Position numbers and translations under genes: made by a program. From Paralithodes platypus (Eukaryota > Arthropoda > Malacostraca > Decapoda > Lithodidae), in the NCBI GenBank assembly GCA_032716605.1, contig CM064512.1:27962640-28026639 (forward strand): a stretch of DNA of 64,000 nucleotides, in the 5' to 3' direction. The notes under the pieces were generated by a model. It was given only the letters and a program-made list of their open reading frames with translations. It had not been told where the DNA came from and did no database searches. Shown here piece by piece: positions 12,411-24,872 of this stretch; the first letter of the stretch is position 1; the number at the start of each line of letters is the position of its first letter.

Positions 12411-12838
12411 GCATGACGCCATATACATTAAGACGGCATAAAGAAAAACACCCAAACCGGGTCCATAATGCAGCCATCAGCATAACACGTCGCATGACGA
12501 GCGAATAAGATGTTGCATGACATTATGAAGTATGTACTTATCTAACTCAATGAAAAGTGTGTGGTTGCTTCCCTAGCCTTTCTGTATAAAGCTAAACAAC
12601 AATACAGTTGCATATGACGTCAAACAGTATAATATTGTAGATTAGTCATGAAAGTCTTAGTGGAAAAAGAAAGCTATGTTATAAGTAAAACAAGTTAACC
12701 CACAGGCGGACGAACGGACGGATCAATATACACTACAGTATAATAAAATCACCTTATGTTTGCCAGAAGCTAATTTTAATAAAGTAGAAGTGCCGATTTA
12801 CCCAAAATCAAAACGGCATACCCAACTCTGCGATGGGT
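12411..12838. other. No gene recognised
   Basis: AT-rich unique-looking sequence between the decayed LINE and the triplet microsatellite. It includes a short GGACGAACGGACGG tract near 12706. Confidence 0.5.
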
Positions 12839-13333
12839 TTATCATCATCTATGATCACTACTATTACCACCATTATAACTACTACTATCACCATCATCAC
12901 TACTGCTATCATCACTACAACTGTCACTATCATCACTATAGCAGTCACCATCACCATTACTATCACCATCGTCACTAATAGCACCACTACTGTCATCATT
13001 ATCACTGCAACTATCACTATCACTACTATTATCACCATCATCTTACAATCATCATTACTACTGTTACCATCATCACTACTACTATACCCATCATCACTAC
13101 TACTAGTACTATTACCATCATCACTACCACTAGTACTGTCATCATCATCACTACTACTGTCACCCTCGTTACTACCATCATCATCACTACTGTCATCATT
13201 ATCACTACAAGTATCACCATAATCATGCTATCACCATCATCCTTGCTGTTACTACCATCTCTGTTACTGTCATCATCAGTATTATCACCATCATCACTAC
13301 TACTATCACCATCATCACTAATAATATCACCAG
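12839..13333. repeat. ATC/ACT triplet microsatellite, about 490 bp
   Basis: Imperfect trinucleotide array mixing ATC, ACT and ACC units. Long open frames of Thr, Ile and Ser (or Val and Met on the other strand) across it are by-products of the triplet repeat, not genes. Confidence 0.93.
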
Positions 13334-13546
13334 GTCAAAGTCAAAAGTCAACCACACAGGTCAAAGTCAAAAGTCAACCATCATAAAAAATACTCAAATT
13401 TCGATAAGATGACTGTTAGTTGCATTTTAAATTAATAACATATAAATCAACTTCATGTAAATATTCTAATACTTAAGGTCAAGGTCAAAGATCAAAATAA
13501 GAGTGTTAATAATTTCCCCCAAACTTTTCCTAGACTTAGTAGACTC

Positions 13547-13746
13547 TTAACTCTTTCTGTACTGGCAACGTCTTTTTTTGTATTATATTCTAGCTATAAT
13601 TAGACGATTTTGTGGAGCTCAAGAAGGATCTGTGGTTGGAAAAGGTTGAATTAGGATAGTTGAAAGCCTGCTAATTAAACTAAATAAAATTGTCTATTAT
13701 TATCCAGTATAAAATTAAAAGGACAGAACTGGTACTGAACGGGTTA
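13547..13746. mobile_element. Short TTAA MITE (about 200 bp)
   Basis: Starts TTAACTCTTTCTGTACTGGC and ends GGTACTGAACGGGTTAA, so the ends are inverted with TTAA on both sides. The inverted sister unit at about 14430-14490 reads CTAGACTGTTTAATGTG at the same place on its reverse strand with no insert, which gives an empty site. Confidence 0.75.
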
Positions 13747-14594
13747 ATGTATCGTCACCAAATTCTGCAGGCAAATTCGGTTGGTCAATGCAACAATTGT
13801 CGCCCCCCGTCGGGGGTGAGTTTTTTTCGGGGCAAATCCTCCAGTATTCTTGTGTGTAGGAATATATTTGTTGCTTGCATTGATGTAACCCTGCAAAATC
13901 AAATAAGCGCGCCAAATTTGATTATTGATCATCAACTAGTTCCAGAGGTATTAAAGGAATAGCTTACTTTGACCTTCATCTTGACTTTCGATGTCTGAAC
14001 ATTTAACATTTTATTTAAAGCACAGCTGTCTCAACAAATGTTGTGAAGTTTACATGAATAATAAAGAAATGAGCATATTGACCTTATTTTTACCTTGACC
14101 TATCTAATGGAATTATGTTTATTCTTGTATGACTTTAGCCTAAACATTCCGAATATACATGATATGCCTAGTGAGAACCTTACATTAAATAGGAAATACT
14201 AGTAAAAATCTTATTTTGACCTTTAACCTTGACCTTTGACCTTTTAAATTCTTATCAAGGATTTAGTTAGCTTAACACCAATGTTCGTATTAATTAGCAT
14301 TATGAATATGGTGTAATTTGTATAAAAACTTATAGATTACAAATAGTGATCATAACTGTGACCTTGACCTTTGACCTTTGACTAAAAATAAAATACATAT
14401 ATTTGGATGGGTGTCGCATTGACCAACTGAATTTGCCTGTACAATTTGGTGACGAACACATTAAACAGTCTAGGAAGAGATTAGGGAAAATTACAAACTC
14501 TCTTGACCTTTGACCTTAATTTCATTGGGGGTGTTTGGTGTTGTGGTGAAATTAATAATATATAGACTATTACAATATCTGTGTCAAATTTGAA

Positions 14595-14605
14595 ATATAT
14601 ATATA

Positions 14606-14698
<93 letters not shown>
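14595..14698. repeat. (TA)n microsatellite, about 100 bp
   Basis: Nearly pure TA dinucleotide run inside the TGACCTT repeat block. Confidence 0.97.
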
Positions 14699-14701
<3 letters not shown>

Positions 14702-14893
14702 TATGTAATAAACAACTAGAAAACAACTCTGACCCTGACCTTTATGTAAGAGTAAATTTTTGTTTGCATTGAAATTGCCATGAAAATCAAATAAGCATGA
14801 CAAATTGCATTAAAACCCCATCAGTTAGTTTTATATATATTAATAGAATAGTTGACCTTGACCTTTGACCTTTATCTTGACCTTGATGATGTC

Positions 14894-15380
14894 TTAACCC
14901 TTTATTGGCGGCGCGCAACTTATGTCGTGTGAAAGAAATTTGGACTAAGTGGCGGTTCACAACTTATGTCGTGTGCCATTTTCAGCACGTAATGTTGCAG
15001 AGAGAGAGAGCTGAGCGGTGTGAGGAGCGTAGTAAGGCTATGACCGACGCACACCACCGCGGTGGGCCAACTGAAGTGAAAACCACCCTCCCTTCCCCCC
15101 TCACACTCGCTACACAGGGAATTATGTAGGGAAAGTACCTAATTACATGGTTTTTGCACTCGTGTTGCGCGATCGTTGCAAGAAAACTAACGGTCGTACA
15201 AGGATGGTTGGGGTGTCATTGGAAAGCTCTGTCTATGCCCTTTCAGGGAGAGATACTTGTTTTACGCTCTGGATCTTATTTAGGCATGACAATTATCACG
15301 TAAACAACCCTATTTAGGGTAAAAACACCCCGCTGGGCAGCACATATAAATTACCGCCTAGGCCGCTCGTTAGGTGTTAA
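14894..15380 (+). mobile_element. TTAA MITE, family 1, copy 1 (about 480 bp)
   Basis: Bounded by TTAA (14894-14897 and 15377-15380). The left end is TTAACCCTTTATTGGCGGCG and the right end CCGCTCGTTAGGTGTTAA. It shares GTCATTGGAAAGCTC and ATACTTGTTTTACGCTCTGG with four other copies in this window. The neighbouring repeat unit near 15905 runs through the same point without it, giving an empty site. It encodes no protein and would need a transposase in trans; piggyBac type is inferred from the TTAA target. Confidence 0.85.
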
Positions 15381-16547
15381 AATGTATTTTCATTTTCATT
15401 TAAAGTGCAACTATCTCACCAACTTTTTTGAAGTTTGCATGAAAAGTAAAAAAAATGCATATTGCCCTTTTATTTGACCTTGACCTGTGACCTTGACCTT
15501 ATATATGGAATTGTATAGTTCCTTGTATAACCTTGGCCTAGGTATTCCTAATATACATGGTAAGCCTAGTGAGCATCTAACAGTTTGTGTAAGAAATACT
15601 AGTAAAATATTTATTTTGACCTTTGATCTTGACCTTTGAATAGTTATCTAAAATTTGGGCAATATGATATCAAGGTTACCAGTAACTTGTATGGTGAAAA
15701 TGAAGACATTTGAGTAAAACTTAAAATAAATAGTAAAAGTTGACCTTTGACCTTGACCTTTATGTAAGAGTATTTTTTTGGTCATTGACATTGCCCCGGA
15801 AAATCAAATAAGCATGCCTAATTTCATCAAAATCCATCAGTTAGTTTCATATATATTAATAGAATAGTTGACCTTGACCTTTGACCTTTATCTTGACCTT
15901 TATGATGTGTTTCAAAATGTATTATTTTACTTTTCATTTAAAGTGCAACTATCCCACCAAATGTTGTGAAGTTTGCATGAAAAATAAAGAAAATAGCATA
16001 TTGACCTTTTATTTGACCTTGACCTGTGACCTTGACCCTACATATGGAATTGTATAAATTTGTGTATGACCTTGGCCTAGGTATTCCGAATATACATGGA
16101 AAGCCTAGTGAGAATCTAACAGTTAATAAATTATAACAAATATTAGTAACAAAACTTATTTTGACCTTTGACCTTACCCTTTAGAAAATTTACCTAAAAT
16201 TTTGTCAATATGATATCAAGGTTACCAGTAACTTGAATAATGAAAATGAAGACATTTGAGTACAAACTAAAGTATATGAAATATTGACCTTATTTTCAAC
16301 CTTGACATTTGACCTTAACCTTTAAGTTAAATGGAAAATGTCTTTTTGACTGAACATTGCATTGACCTAATGGATATACTTTTGAAATTTGGTGAATATC
16401 CAGTGAACGGCCTAGGAGGAGTTTCCGGACAAACAGACGGACGACGACGACGACAGACAGACTGGCTGGTGGTGCACAGTATACGGGTGGGATCTGTGTG
16501 CGTGATACCACTCTGCTTCGCAGAGTTGATAAAGGCATCATATTAAT

Positions 16548-18785
16548 GGGATTCACAAGAAGAACGAAATAAGATGTTCTGGAAGAAGGTAAATAGAGTA
16601 AGGAAAGGAGGACAAAAGAGGGAAGAGTCAGTGAAAGATGCAAATGAAGAATTACTAGTGGAACCAGTTGAAGTAAGGAAAAGATATGTCGAGTATTTTG
16701 TATCTTTGCTAAATACAAGAGATGGAAGGGAAGCAGTGATTGAAGCAGTGGTTGATGGAGTAGATGGGAAGGTGGCAGGGAATCAATGAAAGGATTGAGG
16801 AAAATGAGGCGAAAGAAGCAGTGAAACAAATGAAAGCGGGAAAAGCAGAAGGTGTGGATGGTATTGCTGTGGAGTGTATAAAGAAGGGTGGAGATGTGAT
16901 AATAGATTGGTTGGTGAGACTTTTCAATGTGTGCTTTGTGATGTCAAGGGTACCAATAGACTGAAAGAGTGCATGTATTGTGCCGTTGTACAAGGGGAAG
17001 GGAGATCGGCAGGAGTGTTCAAGTTATAGAGGTATTAGTTTATTATCAGTGGTTGGAAAGCTGTATGGCAGGGTGTTGATAGAGAGGATAGTAAAGTGTA
17101 CAGAAGTGGCAATAGGAGAAGAACAGTGCAGTTTTAGGATGGGAAGAGGGTGCGTGGATCAGATGATTGCAGTAAGACAGTTATGCGAGAAGTATTTAGA
17201 GAAGCATAAGGAGATATTTTGGGCTTTTATGGATTTGGAAAAAGCGTATGATCGTGTGGATCGTGAAGCAATGTGGAAGGTGTTAAGGATTTATGAAATT
17301 GGAGGACATTTGTTAAAAGCAGTTAAGAGTTTTTATGAAGGGAGCAGAGCATGTGTAAGAATAGGAAATGGTGAGTTGAGTGAATGGTTTGAGGTAAAGG
17401 TAGGTTTGCGACAGGGTTGTGTATTGTCACCATGGCTGTTTAATATGTTTATGGATGGTGTGGTTAGGGAGGTGAAAATGAGAACTATGGGAAGAGGATT
17501 GGGTTTAGTAGGAAAAAATGGTAGAGATTGGGAGTTGAATCAGTTGCTGTTCGCCGATGACACAGCATTGGTGGCGGATTCTGAGGAGAAATTGTAGCGG
17601 GTAGTCAAATAGTTTGGAGTGGTTTGTGGGAGGAGGAAACTGAAGGTGAACGTCAATAAAAGTAAGTTAATGGTGTGTAATAGAGGTGATCGTAGGGTGA
17701 ATCTAGATGTGAGGCTGGATGGGGAAATATTGGAACAAGTAGAGTGTTTTAAATATCTAGGAGGAACGATAAGCAGGAGTGGAGGTATGGAAATGGAGGT
17801 AAAACAGAGAGTGTGTGAAGGAAGGAAGGTTTTCGGAGCAATGGGAAGTATGTGGAAGACGAGAAATCTCGGAATGAAAGTAAAAAGTGCAATGTATCAA
17901 GGAATTGTTGTGCCAACAGTGATGTATGGGGCTGAGACATGGGCTCTGAAGAAAAAGGAGAGAAGAAAGCTGGATGTGATGGAGATGAGCTGCTTGAGGA
18001 GTATGTGTGGAGCTACTCGTAGGGACGGATTGAGGAATGAAGAGATACGTAGGAGAGTGGGGCAAGAGGAACATTTGTCAGCCAGAGTGGACAGAAGGGT
18101 GCTGAGCTGGTATGGTAATGTTGAACGAATGGCAGATGAAAGGCTTACAAAGAGAATATGTGAGTCAGATGCAAGGGGAGATAGAAGGGAAGGAAGACCC
18201 CCATTGAGATGGAGAGACTGTGTAAGACAATCTTTGGATGATAGAGGAATGACTATAGATCAGGCAAAGGAAGTGGTAATAAACAGGAATGAATGGAGAA
18301 TGCTTGTGGATAGCTGAGTGAACACATGGTCATTTGGGGGAAGGGGTCGGGCGCAAGTTGGAATAGATAATAGTCCATCAGGTGCCTGGCCCGGGGAGAC
18401 GATTAATATGAAGGGTGCGCCTGGAAGTGTGGTGGGCGGGCTTGTGGCTTTGGCTCCGCTGCATGTCTACCTGCCGAGATCGGAACCTCTCCGGGTGGTC
18501 GGGGGCCGGGGGAGTGCTGGAGCAACCTTGGTGACCCTGGTCTCTGGGTCTTCTCTTGGGTGACATAGATGTGTGTGAATTTTGTGTTTTGTCTGTTTGT
18601 TCGTTGTTCTGTCTTGTGTTTTGTGTTTTCCCTGTTCTTGCTCTGTCTTGAGTCGGCCACCCCCAAGAAAATAAAAACAAAAAAATAATAAAATAGAGTA
18701 AAATAGAAAATGAGAATAAAAATAGGAAAAGTGGGGATTGGGCCTGAGCATATACATACATGCATACATACATACAAATAATGTA
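16548..18785 (+). mobile_element. 5'-truncated RTE-like LINE, copy 1
   Basis: Contains the linker, RT, C-terminal domain and full 3' UTR, but lacks the endonuclease. The 3' UTR (18318-18760) has GTCGGGCGCAAGTTGGA, CCTGGCCCGGGGAGACG and TGAGTCGGCCACCCCCAAG. It ends in TGAGCATATA plus a catg/cata tetranucleotide tail at 18747-18779. The same 3' end recurs at 48162-49088 and 63193-64000. Confidence 0.88.
16551..18317 (+). pseudogene. LINE reverse transcriptase and C-terminal domain, stops and a frameshift
   Basis: The linker with FWKKVNRVRKGG (16574) is in one frame. A frameshift near 16765-16790 moves to the RT frame, which stays open to 18317 apart from TGA at 16962-16964 (where Trp is expected) and TAGs at 17595-17597 and 17610-17612. 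RT motifs: KAEGVDGIA, YRGISLLSVVGKLYG, MDLEKAYDRVDREAMW, LRQGCVLSPWLF and FADDTALVADSEEKL. The C-terminus has MYGAETWALKKKERR, NEEIRRRVG and GRPPLRWRDCV, the typical end of RTE-like proteins. It cannot make a full-length enzyme. Confidence 0.87.
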
Positions 18786-20005
18786 CGTGCACCATTTACA
18801 CATGTTTTATAGTGAGACAAGCATGTTTATGCCTTTTATAGCTAAACAATGAATATTAGGGAGGGAGGGTATTCTATAATACGACCCTTCACATGGAGTC
18901 CATATAATAATATTGCCTTATGTTTGACAGAAACGCATTGAAATATATAACAAATGTTTTATTGTAAGACAAGAATACTTTTACGTTTCATAGCTAACAA
19001 ATGATTATGAGTAAGCCTTTGAAAGTGCTTCATGGGTAGACTGTAATGTTTCCATTCTCTTTTCATCTTCATGCAGACGCTTTAATCATTATTTAGCTCC
19101 AAGGATTTTTCCAGCGGGGTTTACTGAATTAATAACACTGAGGCCTCGCTACAAAACCAGTAAATTATTTAATATAATATAAACCATGTCAGAATTTACA
19201 CGTTTGAGTATGTTGGTGGTATCATCATGGGGCAAAGGAAAGGATTGTTTCTAGTGTGGTCGCTAGAAAATGGCCAAACCATGTCATATATATTCGGCTC
19301 CTGCAATGATACATATATGCTATAACTTCAAATTTATAAGAAATAATTAAATCATATACATTGATAAAAATTTAATTTTACTAAGTACGTTTACTTTAAG
19401 TACTTAAACACCATCATCTTAAATTTGGTAAAAATAAACAGTTTTTAACTCCCAGAAACAGGGCATTTAAATACTCCCAACACCACTCACCCAGGCATAT
19501 TTGGTGCACAATCACCTTGTTTACACATCCAGTAGCTTCATACATACCTAACAAACCAAATATCATGATCACATAGCTTCATTAAGCTTGATAATGGCGA
19601 ACATTACATGCTTTCACGTTTCTTTGTTCCCTGTTTATCATCGCGAGATCCTCCAACAACTTTCCAATCCTGGAGTATGCGTGCGTATATATGAGCGGGA
19701 ATGAAAGTCGATCAATACTCATGTGTCTGTGTACTTATGTGTGTATCAGTGTTTGTGTGTTCATCATGTGAGCTGAGAAAGAGATACTGGTGAGTCACCC
19801 TCCGCCTTCAAAGCCCGCACTGCCTTCCTCCCGGGAAAGATGTAATCACAGGACGATTGTCCATGCTTTAACCAACTCTGTCAAGGCGCGACAGACACGT
19901 TGGTGGTTCGAGCCTTGCTGAGAATATATAAACATTTAGTAGCTCACAAATATTTGTGAGAAATGTTTAATATACAGTATATACAGTAGGCTATATATAT
20001 ATATA
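18786..20005. other. No gene recognised
   Basis: AT-rich sequence between a LINE tail and the first LTR. It ends in a TA-rich stretch (19970-20005) that is the left edge of the microsatellite into which the LTR elements inserted. Confidence 0.5.
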
Positions 20006-20093
20006 TGTAAAGTAGAAACGCCCTCCGCCAATCACCGCGCTCCCTTTTGCTTACTTGCCAAGCCAGCTGATTTTGACAGCTCACGGCTGCAAC

Positions 20094-20142
20094 GGCCGCT
20101 GATTGGCTGGTGGGCGGGGCGCCCACCAGCCAATCAGCGGCC
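20094..20142. repeat. Perfect palindrome with inverted CCAAT boxes in the 5' LTR
   Basis: Arms of 23 bp (GGCCGCTGATTGGCTGGTGG... and its reverse complement) around GGG. The arms carry ATTGG and CCAAT in opposite directions. The 3' LTR has only the right arm (35573-35593); its left side differs. Confidence 0.85.
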
Positions 20143-20380
20143 TCCATTATCGGAGCGCGAAGCTGGACTTCATACTCCCCCTCAGAAGTCACTCTCTTTC
20201 TTTGCTCGAAGAACTCGTTCTGATTATCCTTTGAGTAATACCTCGGTGCCAGCCCTGTACTCCCGTAAGCCACCAAAAGATGGTTATAATCAACTTCCTG
20301 GAACTTACTATGAAGAGAAGAGAGAGGAGATGAAGGAAGTAAAAAGTCAGTGCGAACGTACAGCTGGGAAAAGCCACCAG

Positions 20381-20420
20381 CCAATCAGAGCGCGTGAGAG
20401 CGGGAGGCCAGAGTATAAAG
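20381..20420 (+). promoter_or_regulatory. Putative LTR core promoter (CCAAT and TATA)
   Basis: CCAATCAGAG at 20381 is followed 33 bp later by TATAAAG at 20414-20420. The pair is conserved in the 3' LTR (CCAAT at 35832, TATAAAGG at 35865). The spacing suits RNA polymerase II transcription of the retrotransposon starting about 30 bp downstream. Confidence 0.6.
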
Positions 20421-21047
20421 GATGTCAATCATTAAGTACCAACATATACACACACTTATACAGGCGTTTTCAATCTCCCCCTCCCCCCCCTTTCTCTCTC
20501 TCTATCTTTAAATAATATATCTTACACGCATATACATTATCTTTCCTTTTCTCTCCCCCCGGGCGGGTGCGGACTCCAGGGGTCACTCACCCCTCAGAGC
20601 TCACTGGGTCCACACACTGCAACCTACTTGCTCTCCTTCTCGCCCGGGCACAAAGGAACACCAGGAGCCCAATTTTCCAGTTACCTTGCCCTCACCTAAC
20701 ACAGCTCCAGACACACACACACCTGATCCAGCATACCAGAATACATTAATTTTGTTAAGGACCAATATTGGGCCCGCATATTATAACGAGAGAAAGAGAG
20801 ATGTGGAGGACTAACCTGGTGGTTTGCTATATAAATTGATGTGTCCTTCTAGGACAAGACTAAAGGAAAAATAATTTAGATTACCTGAATATATAAAGAT
20901 GATGATGTGTTTATTAATTAGTTATTTTTCTTAGCACCGGCACCAGCCGAAGAGTTATTATATAGGATCTGATAGGAGAGATTTAAGATTAAAAGGGTAG
21001 GGGAAAGATTACTTGTGTTGATAAATGAGGCAACAAAAGTTAAAGAG

Positions 21048-22864
21048 TGTTACGACCGGGGCTCGTATAAAACAAGGGCTCTTAATCATTGGACTAGGAA
21101 AGCACACAGCCACAACGGTAACACTAGATCCAACCCCTGAACTTATAATGCCGGCGCACAAAAACACCTATACCCTCCAGAGTTAAATCTGCGATAACGG
21201 GATATCCTATAACTCAGTATAAGTGCACTACTACTACAGGCTGATGATCTCTGATATAGCCTGATCACAACAACATACAATTACGGTAATAAGGTATACT
21301 AGGAAAAGATAGAGATCTTAATTAAATCACTGCAATGATTTAATGCAAACTAGAAGAAGGTACATTTAAAGTTTCTCTAAACAATAATGAACTGTCACTC
21401 CTATACTAAAGAAAGTGAACGAAAGTCCCAAAGCATCGAGCAGGAATCTTTTGAAGAAAGTCTGATGCTGGGGTAAGATGATCGTATCGGATTTTGAACT
21501 GTAGTATAAAGTAGGAACAGGATATGACAATTGTAAGGACATATAGGGTTAACTGGCACGGGAATAATAACTGCGCAATAGTAGGAACTCAAACAGCAAA
21601 AGAAGTACTTCCTCATCAACGAAACAGCCTACTAGGGTTGTGCAACTCAACAACAACCTAGACTAATAAATGCCGTGAATAATAATGCATACATAACAGA
21701 AAGAGTTTATAATCTAAATCTGGTGTCTGCTAGGCGAATAAAGTCTAGCTGGGATGTAGTAGGCTAAGAAACAATGGCTGAGCAAGCGGCTCGTAGCCTA
21801 GCGAAGTCCTTAAGGCTGTGCGGCCAAATTATGTTAATTGACGGGGTGCTCTCTTGAGAGATCCAGATCGCTAGTATCTGGTTCTCTCCTGGCGACCCTC
21901 TCAAAGTCAAAGCAAACGAGTTAGCACAGTGTTGGGTGGCAGAGGCAAAAGCCCTCACTCGCAACACAGTGCTAAACTCACAAGGTACACAGTCAGAAAG
22001 ACCACCTAGGCTTCCCACGTCTCCGTTGCGATTGTACTTGTTCAACAAAACCTAGTACACATGGAAATCACAACACCAGTAGCCTTATCCCAGTCTAGCA
22101 TTAAATCCCCCAGCAGACCACCAAGATACAGGAAGGGAGACACCGTGAGTGTGTCAACCTCTACAGACAAAATTGGTAACCCTTCCAAAATGCCTAACTA
22201 AACATGTGTTATCTGAGAGCTTCAGCATATAATACGATGACCGATATATGAAATCGTGCAGAACCAAAGGGAAGTTATGATATTAAATAGAGTAGAAGAA
22301 TGAGAGGTAAGAAGTTGAGAGAGAGAGAAAGTGCTCTATAGGTAGAAGTCGGGAGACAGGGGGGCAAGGGACATGTGAAGGGTATGCTAGTCAGGAAAGC
22401 TCTGAGGATGGAACTCCTCGGGACCCCTCCAGGATCACACACAAAGGCATGGTGGTCAGCCAATCACAGGCTGCCACATCACCAGGCAGCAGGGCTGCAG
22501 AAGGCGCCAGGAACCACCAGCCAATCAAGAGGTGCGAGACGGCACGCGCGCGAGCCTACAAAGCGAGGGGGGAGGCAGCACATGTATACGCACGCACACA
22601 CCACCACCCCACTGCCCATATTATTCTCTCTCCTTAACTATACACAATGCATCCTATGTTCAACTCATGATATAATATGCTTCCCGTTGTCACAGACGAA
22701 AATAAAGACCTCCACGGGACTGTCTGTAACAACACGAACACTATGAAAGAAAGAACAACATTGTAGATAGACTGTAGCCAAATACCTTGCCCCGGCGAGT
22801 GCTAGCGAGTGGCCAAGCGAGCGGCTGAGCCCACATGGCGTTCTGCTGAGCTGCAGGTGTCACA
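21048..22864 (-). repeat. Ty3-B 3' LTR (1817 bp)
   Basis: Collinear without gaps with 27408-29224. By eye about 19 substitutions separate the two, close to 1%. It contains CCAATCA motifs at about 22459 and 22522. Confidence 0.95.
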
Positions 22865-22874
22865 CCCCACCCAA
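22865..22874 (-). promoter_or_regulatory. Ty3-B polypurine tract
   Basis: The minus strand reads TTGGGTGGGG directly before the 3' LTR start, the expected plus-strand primer. Confidence 0.7.
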
Positions 22875-23205
22875 GATATTAGACGCTCAACCATGAGCTC
22901 TATATCTGACAAGCAGAACCCCGATAAGACTGGCCACCCCTAACCACTTCGCAACAAAGAAGGCAAAGCTCAGTTCTCATCAACAAAAATTACAACTCCT
23001 CCCAACACAATAGCTTAATTAATTCATACTGCTATGCTCCTAGAGCGAGCTTCTACTAGCCCAGCCTTCTGAGAGAAGCACAGGCTCGACTCAGAACTTT
23101 AGCTATAACATACTTAAAAATGTTAACTATTAAAGAAAGAGTTTTTATAGAATTTTAATTTTTTAATATGTTTTTGGCAGCTGCACTTACAGGGGCAAGC
23201 CAATT

Positions 23206-24853
23206 TTACTCCACTCTCAACACACACTGACTGAACGGCGAGGGTTCTCCTGCAAACAAACCCTCCCATGACAAACAATCAGCCAAAACATTATCAGTGC
23301 CCTTAGCATGCCACACATCCAACTTGTGTCCCGGCAGCAAAACAACACCTGGCACTGATAAACTGCCCAGTTCATCACAAGACTGGCATTTCTCTTCGCT
23401 CTTTCTGGCAACGGGGCCTGCCAATAACCTTTCACTAGTTCTACCTTCGTGATAGGCGATGCAGCCCCGAGGCGGTCTATGGTGTCGTCAACTCTCGATA
23501 AGGTATAGGCGTCTGTCAGGGATAATGCACACACACTCTCGCAATCAACACACTCACTGATCTTGCCACTTAACACAGGTTGCCAAGTTACAGGCAACGA
23601 CCACTCACGACATTCCTTATCCCTCAGACCCTTGGGCAATGGATAGGTGTCTGTCAGGGATAATGCACACACACTGATCTTGCCACTCAACTCAGGTTGC
23701 AAACTCACTGGCAACGACCACTCACAATATCCTTTATCCCTCAGACCCTTTTTCCACATGTTGTCTAGCTCTGTTTTCACGACAGGCTTTTTAGCAGGAT
23801 TTATACGGTAGGGAATTAAACTGAGCCTCGCACTGTCTCCAGCCTCCATGTCGGATTCTACCCCGTACATCAGGCCTGGAGAAGCAACAAACATGCGGAT
23901 GCACTGCCACAGCCTAGTAAACAACTTATCTCGCAGAACAACAATCCAGTGCCCTCCCACAACCCAGCCGAGACCGCAGCTTCTAACCTGTAGCCTCCCT
24001 CCTTCTCCACCTTCGTCCCTAGAACAGCCAGGTCATGAGAGGGACAATCAGTACCACCTGTGCAGTCACTCCCATAGTTCATTATTGCTAAGGCTTCCCC
24101 GCCGATACCGTACATGCACACCCCCGCATTCCTTACAACTACATCTGCCTGCGCAGCATCACCGCATTTAGCGACATGGCCAGATACAGCCGGTCTATGG
24201 TAGGGCTATTGCAATTGACTAGAGCAGCATTGGGAGGCTATGCGACGACTGGGCACTTCTTTGCCACAGCCAACCTCACCAATCTGCTCAAAGTCCTCCT
24301 TTTGACCACCACCCTTGGCAGCCATGGGTCGACCCTGACCTGGCAACCATGCCAAAGCCTCGTCGCCCACCTTGAACCACCGAAACAACGAGGCTAACGG
24401 TCTCCCAACATTCACGTGACCTGCCCGCTGAACATCTTGCACCGCCTGAGTTGTGAGGCTCAGGGGCTTAGCACGACCAGTGAGGTATGAATCGAGCTGG
24501 TGCTGGAGCGCTGCACACTGCTGCTCAGGCAGGTGCTCTAGCGCTTCCACAGCCACCAGACTCATGTCCCCCGCCCACTGCTCCGCCGAGACATGACAAT
24601 CCCTACTCTCCTCCACCTGTGCCCTACTGCCCCCTTCTCCTTCTCCACCTTGGCCGCTGCAGACCAACGCAGGGACAGTAGGCTGCTCAGGTGGTTGCCT
24701 CACAAACTCCTCCAACAGGTTCACATGACATGTTTCCCCGTCCTCGTGTTTGATCTCAACAGCACCATTACCACACTTCAGAACTTCCGGATCCTCCAAC
24801 TGCAGTTTACAAATATCTGAGGGAACCAACTTGTCTAGATGCTTCCGAAGCAA
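23206..24853 (-). pseudogene. Ty3-B pol remnants: integrase C-terminus, RT pieces, end of RNase H
   Basis: The first open segment (24853-24206) carries CHVNLLEEFV and FKVGDEALAWLPGQG, both typical of integrase C-terminal regions, in reversed order. A linker with LEHLPEQQ follows. A second segment (about 23960-23217) holds RT N-terminal pieces: PYRINPAKK, CEWSLPV and RVDDTIDRLGAAS, then VKGYWQAPLPERAK. A stretch ending SLTDTYPL or SLTDAYTL is present twice, a tandem duplication of about 130 bp. The YxDD box, most of RNase H and the integrase core are absent. KGTDNVLADCLS near 23270 marks the end of RNase H. Integrase lying before RT suggests the Gmr1 pol order. Confidence 0.75.
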
Positions 24854-24872
24854 CCCAAGTCCTCCCCCAATA

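Larger units (their letters stand above)
13334..16500. repeat. Long-unit repeat block rich in TGACCTT motifs
   Basis: Units of about 540 bp recur. For example, the text around ATTTAAAGTGCAACTATC at about 15400 and 15940 is followed in both by TTTGCATGAAAA, then TGACCTTGACCTGTGACC, then CCTAGGTATTCC and ATATACATGG. A more diverged unit starts near 14010. Between 13430 and 13800 the sequence is inverted relative to 14400-14500. Each unit has several clusters of TGACCTT repeated with 0-1 bp spacing. Near 16435-16530 the block ends in ACGACGACGACAGACAGAC and a small hairpin CTCTGCTTCGCAGAG. No coding was seen. Two MITEs and a TA microsatellite lie within it. Confidence 0.8.
20006..21047 (+). repeat. 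Ty3-A 5' LTR, left part
   Basis: Matches the 3' LTR from 35468 onward. It differs by about 140 extra bp at about 20421-20568, just after the TATA box, and by a perfect CCAAT palindrome at 20094-20142. It is cut by Ty3-B after AGAG at 21044-21047. Confidence 0.9.

Noticed and set aside
12760..13226. His/Tyr-rich, Thr/Ile-rich and Val/Met-rich frames
   Set aside because: Direct consequence of the ATC/ACT triplet microsatellite.
24206..24853. Purely random rearrangement of Ty3-B pol
   Set aside because: Ty3-C shows the same protease, integrase-end, RT order, so a lineage-specific pol order explains most of it; only the local reversal of two integrase-end pieces remains odd.
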